Positions 1 through 12,539 of a stretch of DNA of 64,000 nucleotides are shown here, piece by piece. The stretch is from Doris montereyensis (Eukaryota; Mollusca; Gastropoda; Nudibranchia; Dorididae), in NCBI GenBank assembly GCA_037039925.1, contig JAXRKP010000603.1:91001-155000 (forward strand), in the 5' to 3' direction. Position 1 is the stretch's first letter; each line of letters begins with the position of its first letter. The position numbers were made by a program, and so were the translations under genes. Under the pieces are notes generated by a model. The model worked only from the letters and a program-made list of their open reading frames with translations. It made no database searches and was not told where the DNA came from.

Positions 1-44
1 GTCCGCACTCAGAAAGGGAGACTAGAGATACCATAAATATCTTG

Positions 45-240
45 GCCTCGTCAAATCATTCTACATTGATGCGTGTTCCATTTGGACGAAAACAATCTAC
101 CCCGTCCACAATATCCGGTGATCTCAGGCTGAATTAAAGATGAAACAGCAAGATGAGAGATCGGTGCAGAATGAATGAAAGTGAAAGGAAAGAAGTAGGA
201 CCTTCTCCCAAACGCCCGCCAACCACCCACAACTAAGAGG
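45..240 (+). mobile_element. Family A element
   Basis: TCTACCCCGTCCACAATATC, CGGTGATCTCAGGCTGAATT, GAAACAGCAAGATGAGAGAT and CGCCCGCCAACCACCCAC. Confidence 0.7.
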
Positions 241-639
241 AGACTGCAATACTGCAAGATACAAACACACAACACTCAGACGTTAGAACACTTGCAGCTA
301 GAGTGCAACCAAGACAAGGTGAAGGAATGTGGGGCATTGAACTTTGAGCGAGCAGGTTTGCAGCAACCGTCCATCAATTTCTGAAGGGAGCAATACATAG
401 TAGAGATTTCATTAATTGCACAGAACTACTAAAGAACAATCGTCGTGAGGTAGGCACTATTACGAACTACCGAGCAGACTGCCAGCCGCACATAGTACAA
501 CGTTAACAATGAACAATGAATGACAGAGACTGACTATACTACTAGTCAATTGATTGTCTTAATTACAACAGGTATCATAATATTATACGTATCATTTCTG
601 CAATTAAGTTTTTCAACCCTCCTCCCCTCCCTACATCAC

Positions 640-853
640 CTGCAAAGCTTCAGACTCGCTGTCACAGTCACCATCGCGGTCATCGTAAGAAGACACGGAA
701 TAATCTGGACTGTCCGGTGACTCAGGTTGCACCTCATAATCGTCATCACGAGGAGCAGCAGCAGCAGCATGACGTCCGTCCTCATGAGCAAAACTAGCAC
801 CCGCAGCACGAGAATCCGATTTCACTTTCTTAGCCCAATAATGCATCGTTGTT
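640..853 (-). CDS. Possible internal or terminal coding exon, unrecognised
   Basis: Open on the minus strand between an acceptor-like CTAG and a donor-like CAG|GTGATG (a stop follows immediately if unspliced). Encodes MHYWAKKVKSDSRAAGASFA, then a five-alanine run, then an acidic, serine- and proline-rich tail (ESPDSPDYSV, DDRDGDCDSESEALQ). Composition resembles a disordered protein tail and differs from the surrounding AT-rich repeats. I found no partner exon and no family match. It could be a chance open stretch. Confidence 0.35.
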
Positions 854-1250
854 CTAGTTCCAGGGTAGTTAGAAGCAGAAGAATTGTATATATATATATT
901 ATATATATATATATATATATACAATAATATAAAACGAAACTTCCAACGGTTGATGAAGAACTCTCACGTTTAAAAAACACCCTACTCCACTCAAACAATT
1001 TTTTAAAAAAATGTAGAGCTATTCCATACACACTCTGTACTTGAAATGTTAACAGCAATCAGTAATCAGTAATCACTAAGAAGACGGTACAGTGTGTGCC
1101 GGTCGCAATTGAAATCACTGTCTGACTGACTGTGAGTGAGAAGACGTCTGCTAGGGAGAAATTATTACTTCGTCAGCTTCTTCTGCTTGGCTTGGTTTTG
1201 TGCTGTTTTCGTGTCTTCTTTGTCTCTTTCACTACTTTCAGGTCGATTTC

Positions 1251-1297
<47 letters not shown>
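1251..1297. repeat. (CT)n microsatellite
   Basis: Uninterrupted CT dinucleotides, about 46 bases. Confidence 0.95.
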
Positions 1298-1299
<2 letters not shown>

Positions 1300-1799
1300 G
1301 TGTGACTTTTCAAATAGAAGTGGTCAGCTGCAACAGGCTCCACCTCTTAGTTGCTTCGTGGGATCAATGAAATTAAATCAAGGCCATACTACCTACCGTC
1401 ACGTGGTGTAGGTCCTAACTAGTACTACGAACTACGTCATGTACCTCAAAGAGCAGATTGCCAGAAGGGCATAATACTACAATGCAATTGCAATGAACGA
1501 TGGGAGAGACGACTGGTCAATGGCCGTCTTCTTAATTACAGAAGGGATCAGCTCAGGCTTAGTCGGATGGCCAAAGACATTGAAGAACAACACCCGCCCC
1601 CACAGGTGGTGGCAAGAAGGTGTCAACAAGTCTCAGCCTCACCACCCCCAGTCAAATACGCCAAGGACATGCAGCCAGATTTCACATCACGATCACAATT
1701 CACATCCACCAGCGTTGGCTAATCCCAGACGGCGCGCCAAGTTCTTATATCTCCGACCTGTGTCTGTTGTGCAAACAAGACGTAACTTTGAAGGTGTCG

Positions 1800-1880
1800 G
1801 GGGGGGGGGGGGGGGGTGTCAACCTCTGGGAACTTTGCATGTGAGAACAATGAGACGTACTAGTACATGTACTCTCTCTC

Positions 1881-1971
<91 letters not shown>
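1800..1971. repeat. G17 run and long (CT)n
   Basis: A 17-base G run at 1800-1816. An almost pure CT tract follows at about 1872-1971. The long frame that spans both is an artefact. Confidence 0.95.
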
Positions 1972-1974
<3 letters not shown>

Positions 1975-3117
1975 TAGGGGAGCATGGAGACGATTGACCA
2001 GACGGGACAATCGATTAATTGCCGGCAGTACTTTCAAAGTTTGACCCCCCCACCCCGCGTCTTTTAATCAAGGATTTTCATTAATTAGACATTTAATTTA
2101 TAACGATATTCTTAATTACCAAAAGTCAAAGTCAATCATCTTAAAAGGCACTCTCAACATAAAAAAACACGATTCCAACAAAACCATTCCTACATGTAGT
2201 AATAGCAGTATAGATAATTTCAATACTAATTGATGATTATCAGGAAGCCATCAGTTGGTGGCAATATTCTACTTAAATGGATACCATGGCAATTAACTTC
2301 CCTGTAGTGTAGTCTCCTCTCAACATCAGTATGTCTGTCTATCTCTCTGTGTAAGTCTCTGTCTCTCTCTCTCTCACACTCTCTCTCTCTCACACACACA
2401 TGCATACAATTAAAAGACATGCGAAATGACCCCCAACATCCCAAGCGTCCCACTAGACTACACGTACATCACCACCGTTTCGTTTCGTTCACGATAGACA
2501 ATGAAGAGCATCACATTGCAGCAACATACAAATACAAGAAAATTTCACTAAACTTGCCTTGAGCTTTCCGTTTCAAAAATGTTTTTGTTTGTATTTACTT
2601 GCCTTTCGGTCATGTCGGGGTTGGGGACAGAAGCATGGGAAACACGACCGGTGTATATAATGCCCCTGCTCTCACTAAGCACGGAGCCAATTAAAACCAG
2701 AGGATGACTCCAGAGGATGACTGACTGAAACATTATTTTGATATGCTTGGGGGTCGGGGGGGGGGGGGGGAGTCTACTGTTGACAGTAGACCACAATGCT
2801 GACCAGAAGACATGGCTGTATAAACGCCAACTTTACTACTACTAGTTGATCAACTACTACTCACAAAAAACCCCCACAGTTTTCCAAGTTTGGGAAATGA
2901 TTTGCTTCAAGGCAGGTTCATGCTCTGGTGGTGTTGTCGAACACCAAGACGAAGACACAACACAGACGTTGACTTGAAAAATGGCCGCTTGTGACTATGG
3001 TTGACCACACTACATTGTGTTTGGAGCTGACCAACGGTGTGTGTTGTTGAGACATTCAAAAGGCGATTCAAAAAGACTTCAAAAATATTTCCTACAAAGA
3101 TTTAATTTGCTTTCCTA

Positions 3118-3133
3118 CGTGTGTGTATGGGGG

Positions 3134-3197
<64 letters not shown>

Positions 3198-3270
3198 AAG
3201 GGGGGGGTACACAGAGAGAGAGAGGGAGAGATAGATAGTGGGGAATATATATATATATATATATATGTAA
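3118..3270. repeat. Compound microsatellite (GT)n-(GA)n-(ACAG)n-(AT)n
   Basis: Adjacent GT, GA, ACAG, G-run and AT tracts. Confidence 0.9.
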
Positions 3271-3779
3271 GAATAAGCGATCTTTGAATATAAACTACTT
3301 ATTTCTCAAAACAGATAACAGTTTCTACGGAAGACATAAAGACATTCTTAAATAGCGCCCCTCACTATTGTACAGTTTGTAGTGTCGATTGTGTGTGCGT
3401 GCGGATATAAGCGTGTTCAGGCCTGTTTCCAGGCTCTTGAAAGGCGGCATTTTGAGTGCGCATGTGACATTTAGAAACGGTGTCAACAATGCAACAAGAT
3501 TAGATAAGTATAGCTATAATAGAGACTATCAATAAAGGAACGCTAAGACCTGCCTGCACCCGTTTTGAATTTTATAATATAATGTAACGGGCAACACATC
3601 CCCATCCCCCCCCCAAAAAAAAACAAAAAAAAAGAAAAAGAAAAGAAACCCAAACAAACCCTGGAACAAACTCATACAACAACGATGCGTTATGGTGCAC
3701 AAAGAAACGCATCGCTTCATGGCATTGGCAAGTGAAACCGTGTAAGTGTGAGTGTGAGCAGCCACTGTTTATCTACTAC

Positions 3780-4010
3780 ACCAGTACCACCATCAGGATT
3801 CAAAGTCAAAGGCTGGTGTTTGACAACAGTACCACCATCATGATTCAAAGTCAAAGGCTGGTGTTTGACAACAGTACCACCATCATGATTCAAAGTCAAA
3901 GGCTGGTGTTTGACAACAGTACCACCATCATGATTCAAAGTCAAAGGCTGGTGTTTGACAACAGTACCACCATCAGGATTCAAAGTCAAAGGCTGGTGTT
4001 TGACAACAAA
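3780..4010. repeat. 45-bp minisatellite, five units
   Basis: The unit AGTACCACCATCATGATTCA-AAGTCAAAGGCTGGTGTTTG-ACAAC is 45 bases, a multiple of three, so both strands are open throughout (FDNSTTIMIQSQRLV on plus). First and last units differ by one base (CAGGATT for CATGATT). No splice sites or flanking coding evidence. Confidence 0.9.
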
Positions 4011-4774
4011 CAGGTCGAATTAGTGAAAATAACTAATATCGTCTCAGCGTGGTCTTTGAAATGAAAACAAACCTGTCCACCATGGTGTTGGATCTCAGGG
4101 TTTGGAGCTGACCAAATGTACTATTACTCTCATTGGCTGGTGGAATATTTACAAACGTTTATATATGTATAAAAACACCAGATCTTTTGTAAATAGTTGT
4201 TAATAATAGTATTATTATAAGCATTGTTGTAGTCAACGTGTTTTGTTTTGTTTTTAGTACCGCTACTCTAGATCTGGTTGTTATAGCTTGAGCCTGTATA
4301 AGTAGCGTTCCCAAAGGGGGAAAAAAGAAGAAAACATGAGGGGGGGGGGGCATGGACACTAGCGGGGCTATAAATTAAAGTCTCTCACATTTGCCACAAC
4401 AAAAAAGAAAAATATGAAGCCAATGTAAAAACAACAAAAACCCCATCTGATTCTATACACATATCAATTTTATACGACGGTCTAGAAGAAAAATGTAACA
4501 CTTCTAAGATATGCTAGGAAAATGTAGGACTCTGTGAACAAGTTTTAACAATATCTCACATCTTTTTGTGTTCCGACAAGATGTTTTAATAGACTGGACG
4601 ATCAAAACAAAACCCGAACAAAACAGCGACCAAAAACCCTGACAGGTAAAACCTCCAAAAATTGATGAATCTTTCGGTCTCATCATCCCAGGAAGGATGT
4701 CATCCCCGATGAACTGTCATACCAAGTAATCATAATACAAATTAATTAATTTATATGATTGATACTTGACCGAC

Positions 4775-5095
4775 AGGGGTACTCGGTAGTCCAGAGGCAA
4801 GGTGTCGACCTCTCTACCAAAAGGTAGTGGGTTCGAGCTCCGCCGACGGTTGAAAAATTGTCTCGATTTCTTTCCAGCATCATCTACCCCTCCCCCTCCC
4901 CCGGTCCAGGTAGGTGGATCGACACATAGTCCCATCGGAGACCAACGATAAAAATGAGGTCACGTGTGCGGATCACAACACTCTGTGCACGTTAAAGATC
5001 CCTTGGCTGTTTACAAGGCAGTCCATGCAAAATCAAAATTTCCACCAAACACCCCGAGATCACCTTAGTTGTGGATGTGGGTAAATCAAATCAAC
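4775..5095 (+). mobile_element. Family B tRNA-derived SINE
   Basis: The head is TCGGTAGTCCAGAGGCAAGG ... GTGGGTTCGAGCTCC (B-box-like). The body includes GTCCAGGTAGGTGGATCGAC, CACTCTGTGCACGTTAAAGA and CACCCCGAGATCACCTTAGT, ending in a TGTGGGTAAATCAAATCAA tail. Confidence 0.8.
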
Positions 5096-5099
5096 TCAA

Positions 5100-5522
5100 T
5101 ACGACCGACAAACAACACGTACTACGGTCATGTTTCACTGAATAGAATAAGAGGTTGCCACATTTTACACTACTTGGTCGAGTGCGAAACTTTCAACAGA
5201 GGCGTGAAAGTCAAATTTCAATGCTTAGCAGCACTAATGAGGTTCAGTAACAACGGTGAGGCAGTGGGGTTACGGTATGCATGCAGCAGGCATGAATTGG
5301 ACGTTGAAAATAAATATTAAATTAAGAACAATAACAATAACATCACTATTACATGTACTAATTTCGCTACTGCTGTTGCTACTACATGTACTATTAATGC
5401 TCCTAACAAACGACATCTATTACAATGGCGGCCCCTCTGACTAAGCGCCCCCCCCCCCCCCGCAAGAAGACAAAAACATTCGTTACCAATATTATACATA
5501 TTCACATCTTCCTCCCCCTCCC

Positions 5523-5571
<49 letters not shown>

Positions 5572-7060
5572 TACAATACCATGGTCATCATGACTTTCAA
5601 TACATTCCACCATCTGGCTTCACACACCCCTGTTGACACTGGCCCAGTGACACACGAGCTACACACACACACACACTCTCGACGGCCTCACTACGGATTC
5701 CATTTTTGAAAATGTCACCAAGCCGTGGACAATGTTCTCCCCCCCCCCCACCTCCAGTACCGTCTCAGCGCGGCCAATGTTCCCCCCGGGTAATTTCCTA
5801 AATGGGCCGGCACACGCTGAGGCAGTGAATCGAACACTCGTACTACTCACAGTCATTAAACGGCGTGGGATTAATCAAGGATTTACCGTATCACCAGGTG
5901 ACATCGAAAGGAGCCGGTAGTAGAAACAGAATGAAAATTATTCTTTTAAAAGATAAAAAAAACCACATTAATTATCGTTGAATGTGAGGAGATATCAAAC
6001 ACCAACCGATTTTACCGTAAATCCATGCTGGTAAATAAAACACGGAAAGATTAGAAGAAATTAGGATTTTAAGCGAAGGAAGGAGGAGGGAGTCGGAGGA
6101 AGGAGGGGATCCAACAGATAGTGGGCTGAGGGAAGGAACTAAATATGCATATATAGAGTGATGAGGAGGGGAAGGGGAAAATAGACAGATAGTGAGATGG
6201 CGTAAGGGATACGAGGGGAGAGGGAGGGGAATCTTATATAAATAGGTACAGGTACGTATATTATATAGAGTGGGATGAATGAGGCGGGGGGGGGGGAGGT
6301 TTAAAATTCTATTTGGATTGACTTGACGTTACCCACATGCATGTACGCAACTAAGGCGATGCGAAGATTTGTACAAACAGCTTTCATTTTACACAGACTG
6401 CCGTATTTTGAACAGCACTAGGAATCTTTGACCGACACGTGCACAGCGTGCTGTGTGTGGACTACACACTTGAATACATAATACAGAGCCCAAAAGGGAT
6501 CAAACAGGATGCGAGAGGGGTGGACCCTCCCCTCCCCCAAAGAACAGAGCGAGAGAGAGAGATGGGGGGGGTGTTAAAAACATAAACACACACGAAGCAA
6601 AGTCTATGTCATCTCTTACTATCAATTTGTAAATATTTGTTTTTTCATGGTCCATTGGACACAGCAGGCAGATTCAATTCGAATTCAACAGATACTTTGT
6701 TGTCCATTGAGGCAAATCATTTGTCTTCATTCACGTCTTAATAAAACAGAAAATAACATAAAATGGACATATAAACATGCTAAGATGAGGACACAATAAT
6801 GGCATAGCTTTAAAACATTTTTTATGAAGATTAAGCCAATATATATGTACATAAAGACCATTCAATGTAAATTATGGCAAATACTGTATCTCGCGGGGGG
6901 GGGAAATTATCACAGGAACAAACAATCTTGAGAATTTGCACGTAGCCAAAGGTTTAGACGAAAGAAAAATAAATAAAGTAGAGCAAATAATATCAAGCCC
7001 AATTGTGGTAAATACTGGTAAAGGCGGAGAGATGATAATTATACTTATAGAACGATAAAA
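5100..7060. other. Gene-free stretch
   Basis: Contains short microsatellites and G or C runs (5450, 5740, 6290, 6895). No exon or recognisable repeat family seen. Confidence 0.5.
5527..5574. repeat. (CT)n-(CA)n microsatellite
   Basis: CT dinucleotides grading into CA. Confidence 0.9.

Positions 7061-7063
<3 letters not shown>

Positions 7064-7130
<67 letters not shown>
7064..7130. repeat. (GA)n microsatellite
   Basis: Pure GA tract of about 66 bases. Confidence 0.95.
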
Positions 7131-7131
<1 letters not shown>

Positions 7132-7640
7132 CAAGGGAGGGGGAGGGAACGATGGAGGAGAAGGAAAAGAGAGAGGGAGTGAAGAGATAGACAAACAGAC
7201 GGACAGAGAGCAGAGAGCTAGAGAAGCGCGCGCAGAGGAAATGGGGGACCGACCAACCGAGCATTTATTTGGCGCGCCAGTCAACGCCTTGTTGTAGCCT
7301 AGTCACTTTGTATTGTAGTACAATGTAGTAGCAAGGCGAAACTAAGAAGGGGTCACACCGAGAAACGCACCTGCTCACCTTGGGGGCCGCCGACTCACAC
7401 AAAGTACTCAACGCGCCCGACAGCGCGCGTCGTGCCGCTCGCGCCCCTACCATCAGCTGCCGCTCCCGTTAGGATTGAAGGGAGCCATTACTACTACATA
7501 GTAGTAGTAGTGTACTAGTACTACTTTTCTACTACCTGCTACCACCATTCCTTCGATTTCAATCACAACGGATTCCCTCCATCATTACGTCGTTACTGCT
7601 ACCGTTCCTTTGATGTCAACTACAAACGGATTCCCTCCAT

Positions 7641-7642
<2 letters not shown>

Positions 7643-7723
<81 letters not shown>

Positions 7724-7806
7724 CAGAGAGACACAAAAAGAGAGACACACACACAGAGAGACAGACACAGAGAGAGAGACAGACACAGAGAGAGAGAGAG
7801 ACAGAA
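7643..7806. repeat. (GA)n-(ACAG)n compound microsatellite
   Basis: GA tract followed by GACAGA and ACACAG variants. Confidence 0.95.
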
Positions 7807-8296
7807 AGCGCGTGAGCATGGACGTTAATTTATGCCCGTGCATACAGCCTGAGGACAACAACAAGAAAGACAACGCACACAGTAAATACTCGGTGGGAGT
7901 GAGTAGATCAGATGAGAGGAGATTATGAAAAGCAAAACCAGATGGCCTTTGGGTGCAGTTAAGAGTATTATTATTCTACATAAATAAGCCTAAGGATAAT
8001 AAAGTACCGTACATTCTTTATCCCGCGTGAACAACTCTGTCGGTTTTTGCTTTATATATATATAATCTAGTATTGTTCTTGTCACTCTGAATTCCCCACA
8101 AAGAGAAAGCGACGTCGCACGTGCGTGGCGCGGGAAGTTGATCATCAGGCACGTGCGCCTCTGCCCTGTCCACTACTGGAATGCTCTCACTCTCACGTGA
8201 CTACAACACTTACAACCGACAGTGCGCGCGTGCTGTGATAAAATTATAAATATTCCTCAAGTTTTAGATCGAGAGGACAGAGGATAAAATTTTACG

Positions 8297-8298
<2 letters not shown>

Positions 8299-8352
<54 letters not shown>
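8299..8352. repeat. (AT)n microsatellite
   Basis: Pure AT tract of about 53 bases. Confidence 0.95.
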
Positions 8353-8356
<4 letters not shown>

Positions 8357-8583
8357 TATATATGGTAACGAAACATTATATTGTTACATTGTATATAAGT
8401 GTACATCTACAAATTAGTACAAATTAATGTTGATAATAATTGACGTTTTTTATACAATGTACAATAAATAGATCAACATAAGGCTAGCAAGGTTTACTAG
8501 TATACAGGCAAGTGTAAAAATGTAGTCTTTAGACAACGTTAGCTATTTTGTACTTGCCAAAACTACCAGTACCAAACAGGAAC

Positions 8584-8586
<3 letters not shown>

Positions 8587-8631
<45 letters not shown>

Positions 8632-8641
8632 CGAGAGAGAG

Positions 8642-8700
<59 letters not shown>

Positions 8701-8800
8701 CCAAAAAAGGAGACAGAGAGAGAGAGAGGGGTCAAAAGGAGACAGACAGACAGCGAACAGAGACGAGAGAGAAGAGATAGAGAGAGAGAAAATGAGAGAG
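8587..8800. repeat. (GA)n microsatellite with GCGA interruptions
   Basis: About 110 bases of GA, then degenerate GA-rich sequence to 8800. Confidence 0.95.
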
Positions 8801-8904
8801 AGAATCAGACAGAAACAAAAGTGATATACACATGCAAAATGTGTTCTGACAATGGTATCCAAAAATGTTTCACGTTATTGAAATATCCGTTTTCGTTTCA
8901 TTGA

Positions 8905-9035
8905 TATTTACCCCGTGGCGACCTCAGGGTGAATTATGGGGAAACAGCGAAATGAAAGATAAGATTTTTAAGCATAAGAGAAAGAGTGAAGGGAGAAAGT
9001 AGAACCTACCAGGAACGCCCGCCAACCGCCCACGC
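8905..9035 (+). mobile_element. Family A element
   Basis: ATTTACCCCGTGGCGACCTC, AGGGTGAATTATGGGGAAAC and ACGCCCGCCAACCGCCCAC, with a small deletion in the core. Confidence 0.65.
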
Positions 9036-9759
9036 GACAGTTGATCCAGACTCCAACCTACTGTTACTGTCAATAATTGTCGGGATTAAAATCACATGGC
9101 CAATGGTATTACAGACTAGGCATGAATTAATGGAATAATTACAATTTCAGACAACTAACTGTCTGTCCGCGCTAAGATTTGAACACAGGACCCCATACCA
9201 CGTGTCACCAAGACATGTCTGCCACCAGGTTGTCAGGGCAACATGTTTCACAATAAGGTGGCCTCCATAGGTCAATGTGACACCATAAACGTCTCACAGT
9301 ATTGAGAACTGATTACAGTAGTTAAGTTGGTTGTACTTCGACACGACGACGACACCCACCCCCCCCCCCCGTTCCTAATTTCGTCTTCCCCAAATCCCAG
9401 AACAACGCATGTCATTAAGTGAGTGTAATTTGTAATTACGAGTAAACAAGAGGTAATTTGTTCACACATACGTATGAACACCATGGCAATTTAATTCAAG
9501 GGCATGTGCAGCGTGTCAGTGTCGCTTGACCTGTTGTCTGCCATCACCAGTTTGTCACGGCAACATGTTTCGCGATATGGTGGCCACCCAAAATCAAATT
9601 ACTATCAACCCCTAACATACCATTATTATATATGACTTTTAATCTATACATATATACAAATTTCCCCAAAAGGAAAAATGTATATTATATGCTATTCATC
9701 TTATTTTATTATGAGAGCCCATTTTCTCAGTCTTAGTTCTTTCTCTTGGTCACCAGCTT

Positions 9760-11546
9760 CAGACACTGAGATTCACCGCATACTATGGTCGATGCGGTAC
9801 GTTTCCACACAAACACATACACAAACCACAGCTTCACCACACTTGAGATCACCGCATAATATGGTCGATGCGGTACGTTTCACACACACACACAAACCAC
9901 AGCTTCAGACACTGAGATCACCGCATAATATGGTCGATGCGGTACGTTTCCACACACACACAAACCACAGCTTCAGACACTGAGATCACCGCATAATATG
10001 GTCGATGCGGTACGTTTCCACACACACACACAAACCACAACTTCAGACATCACCGCATAATATGGTCGATGCGGCGTTTCCACACACACACACAAACCAC
10101 AGCTTCAGACACACTGAGCTTCGAGACACTGAGATCACCGCATAATATGGTCGATGCGGTACGTTTCCACACACACAAAACCACAGCTTCAGACACTGAG
10201 ATCACCGCATAATATGGTCGATGCGGTACGTTTCACACACACACAAACCACAGCTTCAGACACTGAGATCACCGCATAATATGGTCGATGCGGTACGTTT
10301 CCACACACACACACACAAACCACAGCTTCAGACACTGAGATCACCGCATAATATGGTCGATGCAGTACGTTTCCACACACACACAAACCACAGCTTCAGA
10401 CACTGAGATCACCGCATAATATGGTCGATGCGGTACGTTTCCACACACACACACAAACCACAGCTTCAGACACTGAGATCACCGCATAATATGGTCGATG
10501 CGGTACGTTTCCACACACACACACAAACCACAGCTTCAGACACTGAGATCACCGCATAATATGGTCGATGCGGTACGTTTCACACACACACACACAAACC
10601 ACAGCTTCAGACACTGAGATCACCGCATAATATGTATGGTTTCGATCAGACACTGAGATCACCGTTTCCATGCAGTACGTTTCCACACACACAAACCACA
10701 GCTTCAGACACTGAGATCACCGCATAATATGGTCGATGCGGTACGTTTCACACACACACAAACCACAGCTTCAGACACTGAGATTTCACCGCATAATATG
10801 GTCGATGCAGTATGCATTTCCACACACACATACACAAACCTCAGCTTCAGACACTGAGATCACCGCATAATATGGTCGATGCAGTACGTTTCCCACACAC
10901 TCAAACCACAGCTTCAGACACTGAGATCACTGCATAATATGGTCGATGCAGTACATTTCCACACACACATACACAAACCACAGCTTCAGACACTGAGATC
11001 ACCGCATAATATGGTCGATGCAGTACGTTTCCACACACACTCAAACCACAGCTTCAGACACTGAGATCACTGCATAATATGGTCGATGCAGTACATTTCC
11101 ACACACACATACACAAACCACAGCTTCAGACACTGAGATCACCGCATAATATGGTCGATGCAGTACGTTTCCACACACACACAAACCACAGCTTCAGACA
11201 CTGAGATCACCGCATAATATGGTCGATGCAGTACGTTTCCCACACACACACACAAACCACAGCTTCAGACACTGAGATCACCGCATAATATGGTCGATGC
11301 GGTACGTTTCCACACACACACAAACCACAGCTTCAGACACTGAGATCACCGCATAATATGGTCGATGCAGTACGTTTCCACACACATACACAAACCACAG
11401 CTTCAGACACTGAGATCACCGCATAATATGGTCGATGCAGTACGTTTCCACACACACACAAACCACAGCTTCAGACACTGAGATCACCGCATAATATGGT
11501 CGATGCAGTACGTTTCCACACACACACACACAAACCACAGCTTCAT
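9760..11546. repeat. ~70-bp satellite array, about 25 units
   Basis: The unit is about 68-72 bases: CTGAGATCACCGCATAATAT, GGTCGATGCGGTACGTTTCC, a (CA)n stretch of variable length, AAACCACAGCTTCAGACA. Most length variation is in (CA)n. Units on the left mostly have GCGGTACG; from about 10.8 kb on, most have GCAGTACG. Two consecutive two-unit blocks (about 10878-11015 and 11018-11155) are near-identical, indicating higher-order duplication. One unit near 10,620-10,680 is disrupted. Open frames across it are by-products of the repeat. Confidence 0.95.
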
Positions 11547-12305
11547 ACAATGCTACACAAGATCCAAGGAGAAAACAAAAAGCTCGATCTTTCTACACCT
11601 AGATTTACTTGCTTTATTAAGAAGGGTTGTTGGTACAGGAAATTATTATTATCTTCTTTGTCTTGTATTCCGGTAGTCTTGACCTCGAAGTGTCGGCATC
11701 GTACGCCTAGTTAAAGACGGCGATTACGGTTAACTTAAAGTGATGTTTCGGTCTTCGTTATCTTTTTCTTCTTCTTCTTCGTTTTCTTTCGTCTTTTTCA
11801 AGCTAAAATAAATGTTTTCGGCGTATTTCTTTCAAATGTTTGGGCATTTAAACAAAATACAAGACTCACCTGAGTAGGTGACCCATTGAGCAGAGAGCAC
11901 GGCGTATCGTTCAAGTTCAAAGGTTGATGTTCCTGCAAGGCAGCAGGGTGAGCACAGTTGGGACTTTTCATAATGTCAACTTGGTGGTGGTTGTTGTAGT
12001 TGTACTTTCTGGCCTGGGCCTAGACAATCCAGTTGACGGCATGCACAGCCTTCGCTCGCTCTCTCTATTATATTATATATATATATATCCAATCTGGTCG
12101 TAGATCTAGTTTTGGTCAAAAATGCAACAACACGTCTTTGAATAGCGTAGCGAGATTTCTATGCTATACAGCGTACAACAACCAAAATGTGTCTGAATAT
12201 TGAATGTTACGTCCACTGATAAGAAACACTCACTGGTCAGTTGTTTTTGAACTACTAGAGGATAGATAACAACAAAGTAAAAACGGCTCCAACCCTAAAT
12301 ATCAA

Positions 12306-12310
<5 letters not shown>

Positions 12311-12378
<68 letters not shown>
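12311..12378. repeat. (AT)n microsatellite
   Basis: About 67 bases of AT. Confidence 0.95.
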
Positions 12379-12381
<3 letters not shown>

Positions 12382-12539
12382 ATACATAATACGTTGAAAT
12401 CTACGCTGCCGTAGCGTGAATTCTTTGCCATAGACACACGAATGAGTCGATGACAAAGGAGGGAATATTTCTCCAACTGATTTTTCTTTCTATATGAATC
12501 TGATAAATCACCTACTTTTAAACACAATTAAAAACCGAT

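Noticed and set aside
9760..11546. CRISPR-like array of regular repeats
   Set aside because: The whole unit, including the spacer part, is repeated; spacing variation is only (CA)n length; the genome is eukaryotic.
9678..11714. Histidine- and threonine-rich repeats (KPQLQTLRSPHNMVDAVRF)
   Set aside because: Satellite units of about 70 bp read in whichever frame stays open; the frame drifts with (CA)n length.
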